This document shows, piece after piece, positions 7,822-15,361 of a stretch of DNA of 64,000 nucleotides. Both the position numbers and the translations under genes were made by a program. The DNA is from Jiangella alba (GTDB lineage: Bacteria > Actinomycetota > Actinomycetes > Jiangellales > Jiangellaceae), in the NCBI RefSeq assembly GCF_900106035.1, contig NZ_FNUC01000004.1, forward strand, positions 806,001 to 870,000. Reading direction: 5' to 3'. Within the stretch, counting starts at the first letter, position 1; each line of letters starts with the position of its first letter. The notes beneath the pieces are model-generated. The model was given only the letters and a program-made list of their open reading frames with translations, was not told where the DNA came from and did no database searches.

Positions 7822-10269
7822 TCAGTGCGCCGGTTGGAGCTCGCCCGGCAACAGCTCGCCTGGGGAGAAACCGTCGCGCCAGCCGTCCTCGCCGCCGCCT
7901 TCACCGTCTTCGTCGCCGAAGTTCGGCGGCTCGGTGGGGATGCCGATGGTCGGTTCGTTCGACGGCTCTTCAGGCTCGCCGTTGCTGACCGTGATCGCGA
8001 TGCTCGAACCCGAGCCGACCTCGGCGCCGGCACCTGGCTCGGTGCTGACGACGAGGCCCTCCTGTAAGTCTGAGTTCACCTCGCCGGCCACCGAGGCGCT
8101 GAAGCCCGCCTCCTGCAGCGTCTGGATCGCCTCGTCCTCGCCCATGCCACGGACGTCGGGCACCGGGACCGTGACGCCGCGGATGGTCTCGGGGTCGGGC
8201 GCGGTGAACGTGACCTTGTCGGCGCCGTCGAGCGCGCGGTCCATCATCTTCTTCCAGATGGGACCGGGGATACAGCCACCGCACGCTTCGCCGATGCGCT
8301 CGCCGTTGTAGGTGCGGCCGTCGAGCGACTGCTGCGGCGCCTCGACGTCGGCGACGGCGACGGCGGTGGACAGCTGCGGGGTGTAGCCGACGAACCAGAC
8401 CGCGATGGCGCCGTTGGTGGTACCGGTCTTGCCGGCGGCGATGCGGCCGTCGGCGAGGCGCATGCGGTTGCCCGTGCCGCCGGGGTTGTGGACGACGCCC
8501 TGCAGGACGGAGTTGACGGCGTCGGCCACCTCGGGCTTGACGACCTGCTCGCAGGTCGGCTGGGTGTGGTCGACCAGGACGTTGCCCGCGCTGTCGAGCA
8601 CACGGGAGACCGAGGTGGTGGGGCAGTGCGCGCCGCGGTTGGCGAACATCGCGTAGCCCGCGGCCATGGACAGCGGGGACACCTCGTTGGCGCCCAGCGT
8701 GAACGACGGCACCTGGCTCAGCGGCTGCACCTCGCCGTTCTCGTCGAGGTCGGCGCGGAGGACGCCGGCGCCCTGGGCGATGGTGGCCGGCAGGCACAGC
8801 CCGGTGCGCTGCTCGAGCTGGGCGAAGAACGTGTTGACCGAACGCTCGGTGCCGGTGCGCAGGTTGAACGAGCCGCTGCCGGTGGAGTTCTTCGGCGACC
8901 ACGTCTCACTGCTGCGGATGCGGCCGTCGCAGGTGCTGAACGAGTTGACCCGCAGGTTGACCTGCTGCGGCGCGTTGATGGTCGTGTTGAGCGGGATGCC
9001 CTGGTCGATGGCGGCCGCCAGCACGAACGTCTTGAACGTCGACCCGGACTGGATGCCGCTGCCGCCGCCCATGATCTCGTCGACGGCGTAGTTGAGGTTG
9101 CTGACGCCGTCGCCCTCGACGCCGAAGTTGCGGGAGTTGGCCATGGCCCGGATGTAGCCGTTGTTGGGCTGCACCGTGGCGAGCGAGCCGATGACGGAGT
9201 CGGTGGGCGCGACGCGGTCGGACACCGCCGCCTGGGCCGCCTGCTGCGCGGACGGGCTGATGGTGGTCTCGACCCGCAGGCCGCCGCGCTCGAGCATGGC
9301 CTCGCGCTCTTCGCGGGTCTCACCCAGCTCAGGCATGGTGAGCAGCTCGCGCCGCACGTAGTCGCAGAAGTAGCCGGCGTAGGACGCCACACAGCCGTTG
9401 GGGGTGGCGCTGAGAACCAGGCCGAGGTCGGTCTGGCGCGCCTCGGCGGCCTCCTGCTCGGTGATGCGCCCGGTGGCGGCCATGCGGTTGAGCACGACGT
9501 TGCGACGGCCGAGCGCGGCCTCGGGGTCGTTGGTGGGGTCGTAGGCGACCGGCTGCTGGACGATGCCGGCCAGCAGCGCCGCCTGCGACAGCGTGAGCTC
9601 CGCGGCCGAGGTGGAGAAGTACGTGCGCGCCGCCGCCTCGATGCCGTACGAGCGGGAGCCGAAGAAGGCGATGTTGAGGTAGCGCTGGAGGATCTCGTCC
9701 TTGCTGAGCTCCTGCTCGACCTGGACGGCCATGCGCAGCTCTTCCAGCTTCCGGCGGTAGCCCTCGGTGCCGGTGCTGGCCTGGACCTCCTGGACCTCCT
9801 CGGGCGTGGTGGCCTGCGAGACGCGCACCTGCTTGACGTACTGCTGGGTGAGCGTGGAGCCACCGCCCTGGGTGGAGCCGGCCTCGACGTTGCGCAGCAG
9901 AGCACGCAGCGTGCCCTGGATGTCGATGGGGCCGCGCTCGTAGAAGCGGTCGTCCTCGATGGCGAGGATGGCGTCCTTCATGACCGGCGCGATGGCGTCG
10001 AGTCCGACCTCGACGCGGTTCTCCTCGAAGAACGACGCCAGCTGCGCGCCGTCGGCGTCGTACATGTACGACGTCTGCGCCATGGGGCCGGGCTCGAGGT
10101 CGGCCGGCATGGCGGCGAAGGTGTCGGCGCTCTCGCGCGCGGTGAGGCCCAGGCCCGCCACGACGGGCAGGGCGAGGCCAGCGAGCAGGACGCCGCACAG
10201 GGCGGCGACGCCCGCGACGAGGAGGACACGGCGTACCGTGGCAACCACGGCGGAGGGACGTATCGCCAT
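7822..10269 (-). CDS. ponA2: bifunctional class A penicillin-binding protein with PASTA tail (PonA2-like)
   Basis: 815 residues from ATG 10269 (an upstream ATG at 10299 would add ten residues before the anchor). An N-terminal membrane anchor lies at about 12-38. The GT51 glycosyltransferase domain has AIEDDRFYERG near residue 101 with the catalytic Glu, plus GGSTLTQQYVKQ. The transpeptidase domain has SGSTFKT (nucleophile Ser), SVN and KTGTTNG. One PASTA domain (VPDVRGMGEDEAIQTLQEAG) and a Pro/Glu/Asp-rich tail follow. It polymerises and cross-links peptidoglycan on the outside of the membrane; PASTA domains bind muropeptides or beta-lactams. Divergent from the WhiB gene at 10491, and near the arsA pair, matching the M. 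tuberculosis ponA2-whiB4 region. Confidence 0.9.
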   Translation of the reverse strand: MAIRPSAVVATVRRVLLVAGVAALCGVLLAGLALPVVAGLGLTARESADTFAAMPADLEPGPMAQTSYMYDADGAQLASFFEENRVEVGLDAIAPVMKDAILAIEDDRFYERGPIDIQGTLRALLRNVEAGSTQGGGSTLTQQYVKQVRVSQATTPEEVQEVQASTGTEGYRRKLEELRMAVQVEQELSKDEILQRYLNIAFFGSRSYGIEAAARTYFSTSAAELTLSQAALLAGIVQQPVAYDPTNDPEAALGRRNVVLNRMAATGRITEQEAAEARQTDLGLVLSATPNGCVASYAGYFCDYVRRELLTMPELGETREEREAMLERGGLRVETTISPSAQQAAQAAVSDRVAPTDSVIGSLATVQPNNGYIRAMANSRNFGVEGDGVSNLNYAVDEIMGGGSGIQSGSTFKTFVLAAAIDQGIPLNTTINAPQQVNLRVNSFSTCDGRIRSSETWSPKNSTGSGSFNLRTGTERSVNTFFAQLEQRTGLCLPATIAQGAGVLRADLDENGEVQPLSQVPSFTLGANEVSPLSMAAGYAMFANRGAHCPTTSVSRVLDSAGNVLVDHTQPTCEQVVKPEVADAVNSVLQGVVHNPGGTGNRMRLADGRIAAGKTGTTNGAIAVWFVGYTPQLSTAVAVADVEAPQQSLDGRTYNGERIGEACGGCIPGPIWKKMMDRALDGADKVTFTAPDPETIRGVTVPVPDVRGMGEDEAIQTLQEAGFSASVAGEVNSDLQEGLVVSTEPGAGAEVGSGSSIAITVSNGEPEEPSNEPTIGIPTEPPNFGDEDGEGGGEDGWRDGFSPGELLPGELQPAH

Positions 10270-10490
10270 GGACGGCAAGCTTACGTGCTTATGCCACACT
10301 GGCTCTAACCGGCAGCCGGCGCGCCGGGAAGTACCAGAAGTTCGAGGCGCCCGCCATCGTCCAACCGGTTGATATTAGTTTCGGTCAATCAGGGTCTGGT
10401 CATGACCCTCGTGTTTGCATAGCGTCACGTCATCGGGGTGAACTAGAGAGGGTTTGGTGTGTTCACCGAGTTGACGGGGGTGACAGCCGG
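10270..10490. promoter_or_regulatory. divergent promoter region between PBP and WhiB genes
   Basis: This 221-nt gap must contain both promoters. It is relatively AT-rich in the middle (GATATTAGTTTCGG) and holds a palindrome GGTCATGACC at 10398-10407, nested in AGGGTC...GACCCT. A strong GGGGGTG ribosome site precedes the WhiB ATG. No riboswitch-like structure was seen. Operator status of the palindrome is a guess. Confidence 0.4.
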
Positions 10491-10778
10491 ATGACATGGA
10501 TCGATGACTGGACCAGCTTGGCGGCGTGCCGCAGCAGCGAGCCAGACGAGCTGTTCGTCCAGGGCGCGGCGCAGAACCGGGCCAAGGCCGTGTGCCTCGG
10601 CTGCCCGGTGCGTACCGAGTGCCTGGCCGACGCGCTGGACAACCGCACTGAGTTCGGCATCTGGGGTGGCATGACGGAGCGAGAGCGTCGCGCTCTCCTG
10701 CGTCGCCGACCCGAGGTCGACTCGTGGCGTGGGCTGCTCGAGGCCGCACGCGACGATTACGCCGTCAAGGCAGGCTGA
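10491..10778 (+). CDS. whiB4: WhiB-family iron-sulfur regulator (WhiB4/WblA type)
   Basis: 95 residues. The four cluster-binding cysteines are at 13, 35, 38 and 44 (C-X21-C-X2-C-X5-C), followed by the GIWGGMT turn at 56-62 and a basic C-terminal RERRALLRRR stretch for DNA contact. Such proteins carry a [4Fe-4S] cluster and act as redox- or NO-responsive transcription factors, usually with the primary sigma factor. The divergent class A PBP and the nearby arsA pair reproduce the whiB4 neighbourhood of mycobacteria; the Streptomyces orthologue is wblA, which represses antibiotic production and affects sporulation. Orthology is by context and length, not by alignment. Confidence 0.88.
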   Translation: MTWIDDWTSLAACRSSEPDELFVQGAAQNRAKAVCLGCPVRTECLADALDNRTEFGIWGGMTERERRALLRRRPEVDSWRGLLEAARDDYAVKAG

Positions 10779-10798
10779 CACCACGCACAGAACGCTGA

Positions 10799-10823
10799 GG
10801 CCCCGGGCGTCCAGCCCGGGGCC
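10799..10823. terminator. bidirectional hairpin terminator
   Basis: GGCCCCGGGC-GTCCA-GCCCGGGGCC is a perfect 10-bp stem with a 5-nt loop, placed exactly between the convergent WhiB (ends 10778) and lipase-maturation-like (ends 10833) genes. No T-run follows, as is common for actinobacterial hairpin terminators. Confidence 0.7.
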
Positions 10824-10832
10824 AGCGTATGT

Positions 10833-12242
10833 TCAGGCCCGGTAGTCGCCGATGAGCGTCCGCTGCCACCACGCGCCGGTGTCGCGCCGTTCCCGCCGGT
10901 CGGTGAACCGGTACCGGTACAGCCGCGCCCGCACGTGCGCGGGCGGCAGGTGCGGGAACGGGTTGTGCCGCAGCAGCGCCACCACGTCGGGGTCGTTGTC
11001 GCGCAGCTTCGCCAGCAGCGCCGGGAACCACGGCTGCGCGTAGGCCGGCGCGATCGCGGCGAACCACATGAGCCAGTCCAGCCGCAGGTGGTACGGCGCC
11101 ACCTGCGGCGGCCGCCGGCGCACGTCGCCCGGCTTGGCGCGGAACCCGTACTCCCGCCAGACGGTGTCCGGCCCGGGCTCCGGGTCGGAGGTCCCCTCGA
11201 TGACGACCTCGCGCCGGACCCGCGTGATGCTGCCGAACGCGCCGTACGTGTTCACCAGCAGCAGCGGGTTGAAGCTGGTGTTCATCACCTGCCCGCGGGA
11301 GAGCATGTTCCGCACCGGCCAGTAGCTCAGCACCACCAGCACGGCGGCCAGCGCGACGACGGCGACGACGTACCAGGCGGGCGGGTCGTCCAGCCCGGCC
11401 GGCGGGCCGACCGGCAGCAGCGCGCCCCACAGCCCGCCGCCGGCCGCCGTCGTCGCCACCACCATCGTCAGCACGTTGAGCCAGGCGAAGTTGCCGCTCA
11501 GCACCAGCCAGCCCTGCGTCACGATGACGATGACGGCGGCGACGGTGCGCACCGGCTGCGGCGCGAACAGCAGGAACGGAACGACCAGCTGGGTGACGTG
11601 GTTCGCCGCCGCCTCCGCCCGGTGCGCCCACCGGGGCAGCCGGTGGAACCACCAGCTCAGCGGGTTCGGCAGCGGCTGCGTCTCGTGGTGGTAGTACAGG
11701 CAGGTCAGGTCGCGCCAGCAGCGGTCGCCGCGCAGCTTGATCAGCCCGGCGCCGAACTCCAGCCGGAACAGCACCCACCACAGCGCGACCAGCACCAGCA
11801 GCGGCGGCGCCACGTCCGCCGGGCCGAGGAAGACCGCCAGGAACCCGACCTCGCACAGCAGCGACTCCCAGCCGAAGCCGTACCAGACCTGCCCGACCTG
11901 CACGATCGACAGGTACAGCGCCCACGGCACCAGCCAGGCGAGCAGGTTCGCCCACACCGGCAGGCCGTCGGCCAGTCCGAGCAGGAGAGCGGCCGACCAC
12001 GCCGCGCCCAGCCACGCGACGGCCGCGAAGAAGCGGTCGGAGTAGTGCCACTGGAACAGGCTCGGCGCCCGCCGGAACGGCACCCGCGCCACGTACCGCG
12101 GCACCGGGGTCAGGCCGTGCTCGCCGATCAGCGCCCGGAACTGGCGGACGGCGCCGAGGAACGCCAGCAGGTACACGACGGCCAGAGCCCGCTGGAACAC
12201 CAGCCGGCTCAGCCAGTACCCCTCGGCGGCGAACCAGTCCAT
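10833..12242 (-). CDS. lipase maturation factor (LMF1)-like membrane protein
   Basis: 469 residues, polytopic, with about eight helices in the first 330 residues and a soluble C-terminal domain of about 140. Diagnostic features of the lipase maturation factor family are FRLEFGAGLIKLRGDRCWRD and the following CLYYHHETQPLPNPLSWW, plus the C-terminal EYGFRAKPGDVRRRPPQVAPYHLRLDWLMWF. ATG 12242 follows GGGGTG. In animals the family folds secreted lipases in the ER; the bacterial role is unknown. It is divergent from menC with only 57 nt between start codons. Confidence 0.85.
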   Translation of the reverse strand: MDWFAAEGYWLSRLVFQRALAVVYLLAFLGAVRQFRALIGEHGLTPVPRYVARVPFRRAPSLFQWHYSDRFFAAVAWLGAAWSAALLLGLADGLPVWANLLAWLVPWALYLSIVQVGQVWYGFGWESLLCEVGFLAVFLGPADVAPPLLVLVALWWVLFRLEFGAGLIKLRGDRCWRDLTCLYYHHETQPLPNPLSWWFHRLPRWAHRAEAAANHVTQLVVPFLLFAPQPVRTVAAVIVIVTQGWLVLSGNFAWLNVLTMVVATTAAGGGLWGALLPVGPPAGLDDPPAWYVVAVVALAAVLVVLSYWPVRNMLSRGQVMNTSFNPLLLVNTYGAFGSITRVRREVVIEGTSDPEPGPDTVWREYGFRAKPGDVRRRPPQVAPYHLRLDWLMWFAAIAPAYAQPWFPALLAKLRDNDPDVVALLRHNPFPHLPPAHVRARLYRYRFTDRRERRDTGAWWQRTLIGDYRA

Positions 12243-12299
12243 GTCACCCCAGGGTGTGCCCGGCGAGCGGCTGATCAAACCCCCTGGCAGCATGGACGC

Positions 12300-13280
12300 G
12301 TGGCCGACCTCGACTTCGCGGGCGCGCTGGTCTACGCGATCCCGCTGCGCACCCGGTTCCGCGGCATCACCGTCCGCGAGGGCGTGCTGATCGAGGGCCC
12401 GGCCGGCTGGGGCGAGTTCTGCCCGTTCGCCGACTACGACGACGCCGAGTCCGTGCCCTGGCTGCTGGCGGCCGTGGAGCAGGCGACGCGGCCGCCGCCG
12501 GCGCCGGTGCGCTCGCGGATCCCGGTGAACTGCACGGTCCCGGCGGTCGGTCCGGTGCGGGCGCACGAGCTGGTCGCGGCGTCGGGGTGCACGACGGCGA
12601 AGGTGAAGGTCGCCGACCACGCGGACTCGCTGGCCGACGACGTGGCGCGGGTCGAGGCGGTCCGGGCGGCGCTGGGTCCGGCGGGACGGGTCCGGGTCGA
12701 CGCCAACGCGGCGTGGGACGTGGCGACGGCGGTGCGGTCGCTGCGGCTGCTGGATGGGGCGGCGGGTGGGCTGGAGTACGCGGAGCAGCCGTGCCGGACG
12801 CTGGACGAGCTGGCGGCGGTGCGGCGGGCGGTGGAGGTGCCGATCGCGGCCGACGAGTCGATCCGCCGCGCCGACGACCCGCTGAAGGTCGCCGTCGCGG
12901 GCGCCGCCGACGTCGCCGTCATCAAGGGGACGCCGCTGGGCGGGGTGCGGCGGGCGCTGCGGGTCGCTGAGGCGGCCGGCCTGCCGTGCGTCGTGTCGTC
13001 GGCGCTGGAGACCAGCGTCGGGCTGGCCGGCCAGCTGGCGCTCGCGGCGGCGCTGCCGGAGCTGCCGTACGCGTGCGGCCTCGGGACCCTCTCGCTGTTC
13101 ACCGGCGACCTCGTCGACGAGGACGTCAGCCTGCGGCCGGTGGGCGGGTCGCTCCCCGTTCCCGCCGCGCCTCCGGCCCCCGACCCGGCGAAGGCGGCCG
13201 AGTACCGCCTGACGGACGCCGGCCGCGAGGCCTGGTGGCGCGACCGGCTGGCCCGGGTCCGCGCGGCCGCAGCGCTCTGA
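12300..13280 (+). CDS. menC: o-succinylbenzoate synthase
   Basis: 326 residues; enolase-superfamily dehydratase of menaquinone synthesis, converting SHCHC to o-succinylbenzoate in the cytoplasm. Key residues are visible: the KVK acid-base motif near residues 101-103, DANAAWD (metal Asp) near 135, EQP (metal Glu) near 162, ADES (metal Asp) near 184 and the second catalytic Lys in VIKGTPLGG near 208. Length and order match actinobacterial MenC of about 320 residues. The start is taken as GTG 12300. No other men gene is in the window. The last 14 codons are duplicated, non-coding, further downstream (13536 and 13746). Confidence 0.88.
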   Translation: MADLDFAGALVYAIPLRTRFRGITVREGVLIEGPAGWGEFCPFADYDDAESVPWLLAAVEQATRPPPAPVRSRIPVNCTVPAVGPVRAHELVAASGCTTAKVKVADHADSLADDVARVEAVRAALGPAGRVRVDANAAWDVATAVRSLRLLDGAAGGLEYAEQPCRTLDELAAVRRAVEVPIAADESIRRADDPLKVAVAGAADVAVIKGTPLGGVRRALRVAEAAGLPCVVSSALETSVGLAGQLALAAALPELPYACGLGTLSLFTGDLVDEDVSLRPVGGSLPVPAAPPAPDPAKAAEYRLTDAGREAWWRDRLARVRAAAAL

Positions 13281-13526
13281 CGCGGACGAGGCCCTTTGCA
13301 ATGAGCACCTCTACGCACCACCGTCGGCGCGCCGGCGCCGGTGCGCCGGCGCCGGCGCGTATGGGTGCTCATTGCAAAGCGACGGTGCGACCACTCGGGT
13401 GATCGTCGGCCGAGGGCGGCGTGACCCTGGCCGAAGAAGCCGTCCGGGTCCTAGGCGGTCTTGACGGTGGTCAGCCGGGCGTAGTCGGCCGGGGTGTAGG
13501 CGGCCGCCGTCCGGGTGGTGTCGGCG
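13228..13526. repeat. tail-duplication unit 1 (menC tail + palindrome + oxidase-tail copy)
   Basis: Starts inside the authentic 3' end of menC (13228-13280), continues through a spacer with a 16-bp inverted repeat (CTTTGCAATGAGCACC 13294-13309 against 13364-13379, perfect) and ends in a copy (13409-13526) of the 3' end of the FAD oxidase gene at 13901-14018. By eye that copy differs at 5 of 118 positions and is interrupted by a stop in the oxidase frame. The centre is an almost pure GC palindrome (13326-13360). Confidence 0.85.
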
Positions 13527-13527
13527 C

Positions 13528-13744
13528 GGCCTGGTGCGCGACCGGCTGGCCCGGGTCCGCGCGGCCGCAGCGCTCTGACGCGGACGAGGCCCTTTGCAAT
13601 GAGCACCTCTACGCACCACTGTCTGCGCGCCGGCGCCGGTGCGTATGGGTGCTCATTGCAGAGGGGACGGTGCCACCACTCGGGTGATCGTCGGCCGAGG
13701 GCGGCGTGACCCTGGCCGAAGAAGCCGTCCGGGTGGTGTCGGCG
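13528..13744. repeat. tail-duplication unit 2
   Basis: A second, shorter version of unit 1. Bases 13536-13619 are identical over 84 nt to 13238-13321, including menC coding sequence, the menC stop and the first palindrome arm. The second arm (13648-13663) has one mismatch, and the oxidase-tail copy (13694-13744) has an internal deletion of about 67 nt. It contains no plausible gene. Confidence 0.85.
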
Positions 13745-13745
13745 C

Positions 13746-13799
13746 GGCCTGGCGGCGCGACCGGCTGGCCCGGGTCCGCGCGGGCGCAGCGCTCTGACG
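13746..13799. repeat. third copy of the menC tail
   Basis: Again reproduces the last codons and stop of menC with few changes. After 13799 the sequence leaves the repeat and enters the 43-bp palindrome, then the genuine oxidase end. Confidence 0.8.
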
Positions 13800-13827
13800 G
13801 CTGAAGGGCCTCGCACCACGGCGCGCA

Positions 13828-13870
13828 CGGGTTGACCCCAGCGCCAACTGTTGGCGCTGGGGTCAACCCG
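13828..13870. repeat. 43-bp perfect palindrome (dispersed family member)
   Basis: Two perfect 21-nt arms around a single T: CGGGTTGACCCCAGCGCCAA (then C) and its complement. It lies 28 nt past the end of the FAD oxidase gene and could act as its terminator. A diverged relative with the same core (CCAGCGCCAACTGTTGGC) is at 19324-19360, so this looks like a member of a REP-like or mobile terminator family. Confidence 0.75.
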
Positions 13871-13897
13871 CGGAGAAAGAGGTCCGCGGACCCGGGG

Positions 13898-15208
13898 TCA
13901 GCCGAGCGCGGCGTGGCCCTGGCCGAAGAAGCCGTCCGGGTCGTAGGCGGCCTTGACGGTGGTCAGCCGGGCATAGTCGGCCGGGGTGTAGGCGGCCGCC
14001 GTCCGGGTGGTGTCGGCGAGGAAGTTGAGGAACGCGCCGCCGATGCCGTGCGGCCGCAGCCGGTCCACGAACTCCGGCGTCGGCCGGTCGAGGATGATGC
14101 TGAACGGCACGCCGCGGTGCGAGACCGGGCCGGCGTCGGGGCCGGGACGGGCGGTCGCACCGCCGTAGTTGCGGATCTCCACCGCCGACCCCTCCTCGGC
14201 CGCCTCGACCACGGTGTCGACGACGTCGTCGCCGAGGGCCGGGAAGAAGTCGAAGAACCGGGACGGCGTGCCGCCCATCGCGGCGTCGGCGTACTCCATG
14301 CTCCGGTAGCCGTCGACCAGCGCCGGACCGGCGGCCAGCCGCAGCGGGCGGAGCAGCCGCTCGGCGTCGTCGGCGCGGCCCGTGTACAGGGCCTTGACGC
14401 CGAGCGCGCGGCGGCCGCGCAGCTCGGCCGGCATCGCCTCGACGTCCGGGATGGTCGTCAGCACGACGGCCGAGCTCATCTCGTCGGGCGCGGCGGCGGC
14501 CCAGTCGCGGTAGACCCGCAGCGCGTCGCCGGCGCGGGACACGTCGAACCAGGAGATGCCGCCGTAGACCTGCGCCACCGGGTAGACGCGGAACTCCAGC
14601 GACGTCACGACGCCGAAGCCGCCGCCACCGCCGCGGATCGCCCAGAACAGGTCCGGGTGCCGGTCCGGGCCGACGGTGAGCAGCTCGCCGTCGGCCGTCA
14701 CGATGTCGGCGGAGAGGACGCTGTCCGCGGCGAATCCGTGCTTGCGGGCCAGCCAGCCCATGCCGCCGCCGAGCGTGTAGCCGGTGACGCCGACCGCCGG
14801 CGACGAGCCGGACAGCGGCGCCAGCCCGTACCGCCGGGTCGCGGCCAGCACGTCGCCCCACACGGTGCCGGGGCGGACGCGGACGACCTGCCGGGCCGGG
14901 TCGACGAACACCGACGACATCGCCGTGGTCTTGAGCAGCAGCCCGCCGTCGTTGGGGACGTAGGTGCCGTGGCCGGTCGCCTGGACCGAGAAGGCCAGCC
15001 CGTGCTCGCGGGCCGCACGCACCGCGGCCTGCACGTCCGCCGTCGACCGCGCCTCGACGACGACGTCCGGTCGCGGGTCGAGCGTGGGCAGCAGCGGCTT
15101 GCGGTGCGCGTCGTACCCGGCGTCGCCCGGCTCGTGGACGGCGCCCGCGATGGCGCCGCGCAGGGCGGTGGCGGCGGTGGTCTGCTGGTGCTGGATCGTG
15201 ATGGTCAT
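13898..15208 (-). CDS. FAD-linked oxidase (berberine-bridge/PCMH type)
   Basis: 436 residues. A PCMH/FAD_binding_4 domain lies at about 45-210: DVVVEARSTADVQAAVR, the flavinylation-type His in ATGHGTYV (His 80) and VTGYTLGGGMGWLARKHG. An IRGGGGGFGVVTSLEF stretch follows, and a C-terminal BBE domain ends in YDPDGFFGQGHAALG. Proteins of this type oxidise sugars, amino alcohols or natural products with oxygen. There is no Cys in the second position used for bicovalent flavin, so a single covalent link or none is expected. ATG 15208 follows GAGGAG. The 3' end is copied twice in the convergent gap with menC. Confidence 0.85.
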   Translation of the reverse strand: MTITIQHQQTTAATALRGAIAGAVHEPGDAGYDAHRKPLLPTLDPRPDVVVEARSTADVQAAVRAAREHGLAFSVQATGHGTYVPNDGGLLLKTTAMSSVFVDPARQVVRVRPGTVWGDVLAATRRYGLAPLSGSSPAVGVTGYTLGGGMGWLARKHGFAADSVLSADIVTADGELLTVGPDRHPDLFWAIRGGGGGFGVVTSLEFRVYPVAQVYGGISWFDVSRAGDALRVYRDWAAAAPDEMSSAVVLTTIPDVEAMPAELRGRRALGVKALYTGRADDAERLLRPLRLAAGPALVDGYRSMEYADAAMGGTPSRFFDFFPALGDDVVDTVVEAAEEGSAVEIRNYGGATARPGPDAGPVSHRGVPFSIILDRPTPEFVDRLRPHGIGGAFLNFLADTTRTAAAYTPADYARLTTVKAAYDPDGFFGQGHAALG

Positions 15209-15361
15209 CGTCGTCTCCTCTGGGCGTCTCACCCGGTACGTCGATGCCTGGGGCGGGTTCTCGACATCCGCGGCGAACTTTTTTTCTGCGATGACTTCAC
15301 GATGGGCCCGCGGGGTGGGTCCGGACATCCGTGCCGACCACGGATCGACCACGGAAAGCGC

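Noticed and set aside
13326-13360. A CRISPR-like or tandem short-repeat array
   Set aside because: The GCGCGCCGGCGCCGG pattern is a GC palindrome inside larger duplicated units, without regular spacers or direct repeats of fixed length.
15276-15290. T-run (CTTTTTTTCTG) as an intrinsic terminator
   Set aside because: It lies on the plus strand, whereas both neighbouring genes are on the minus strand, and no GC-rich stem precedes it.
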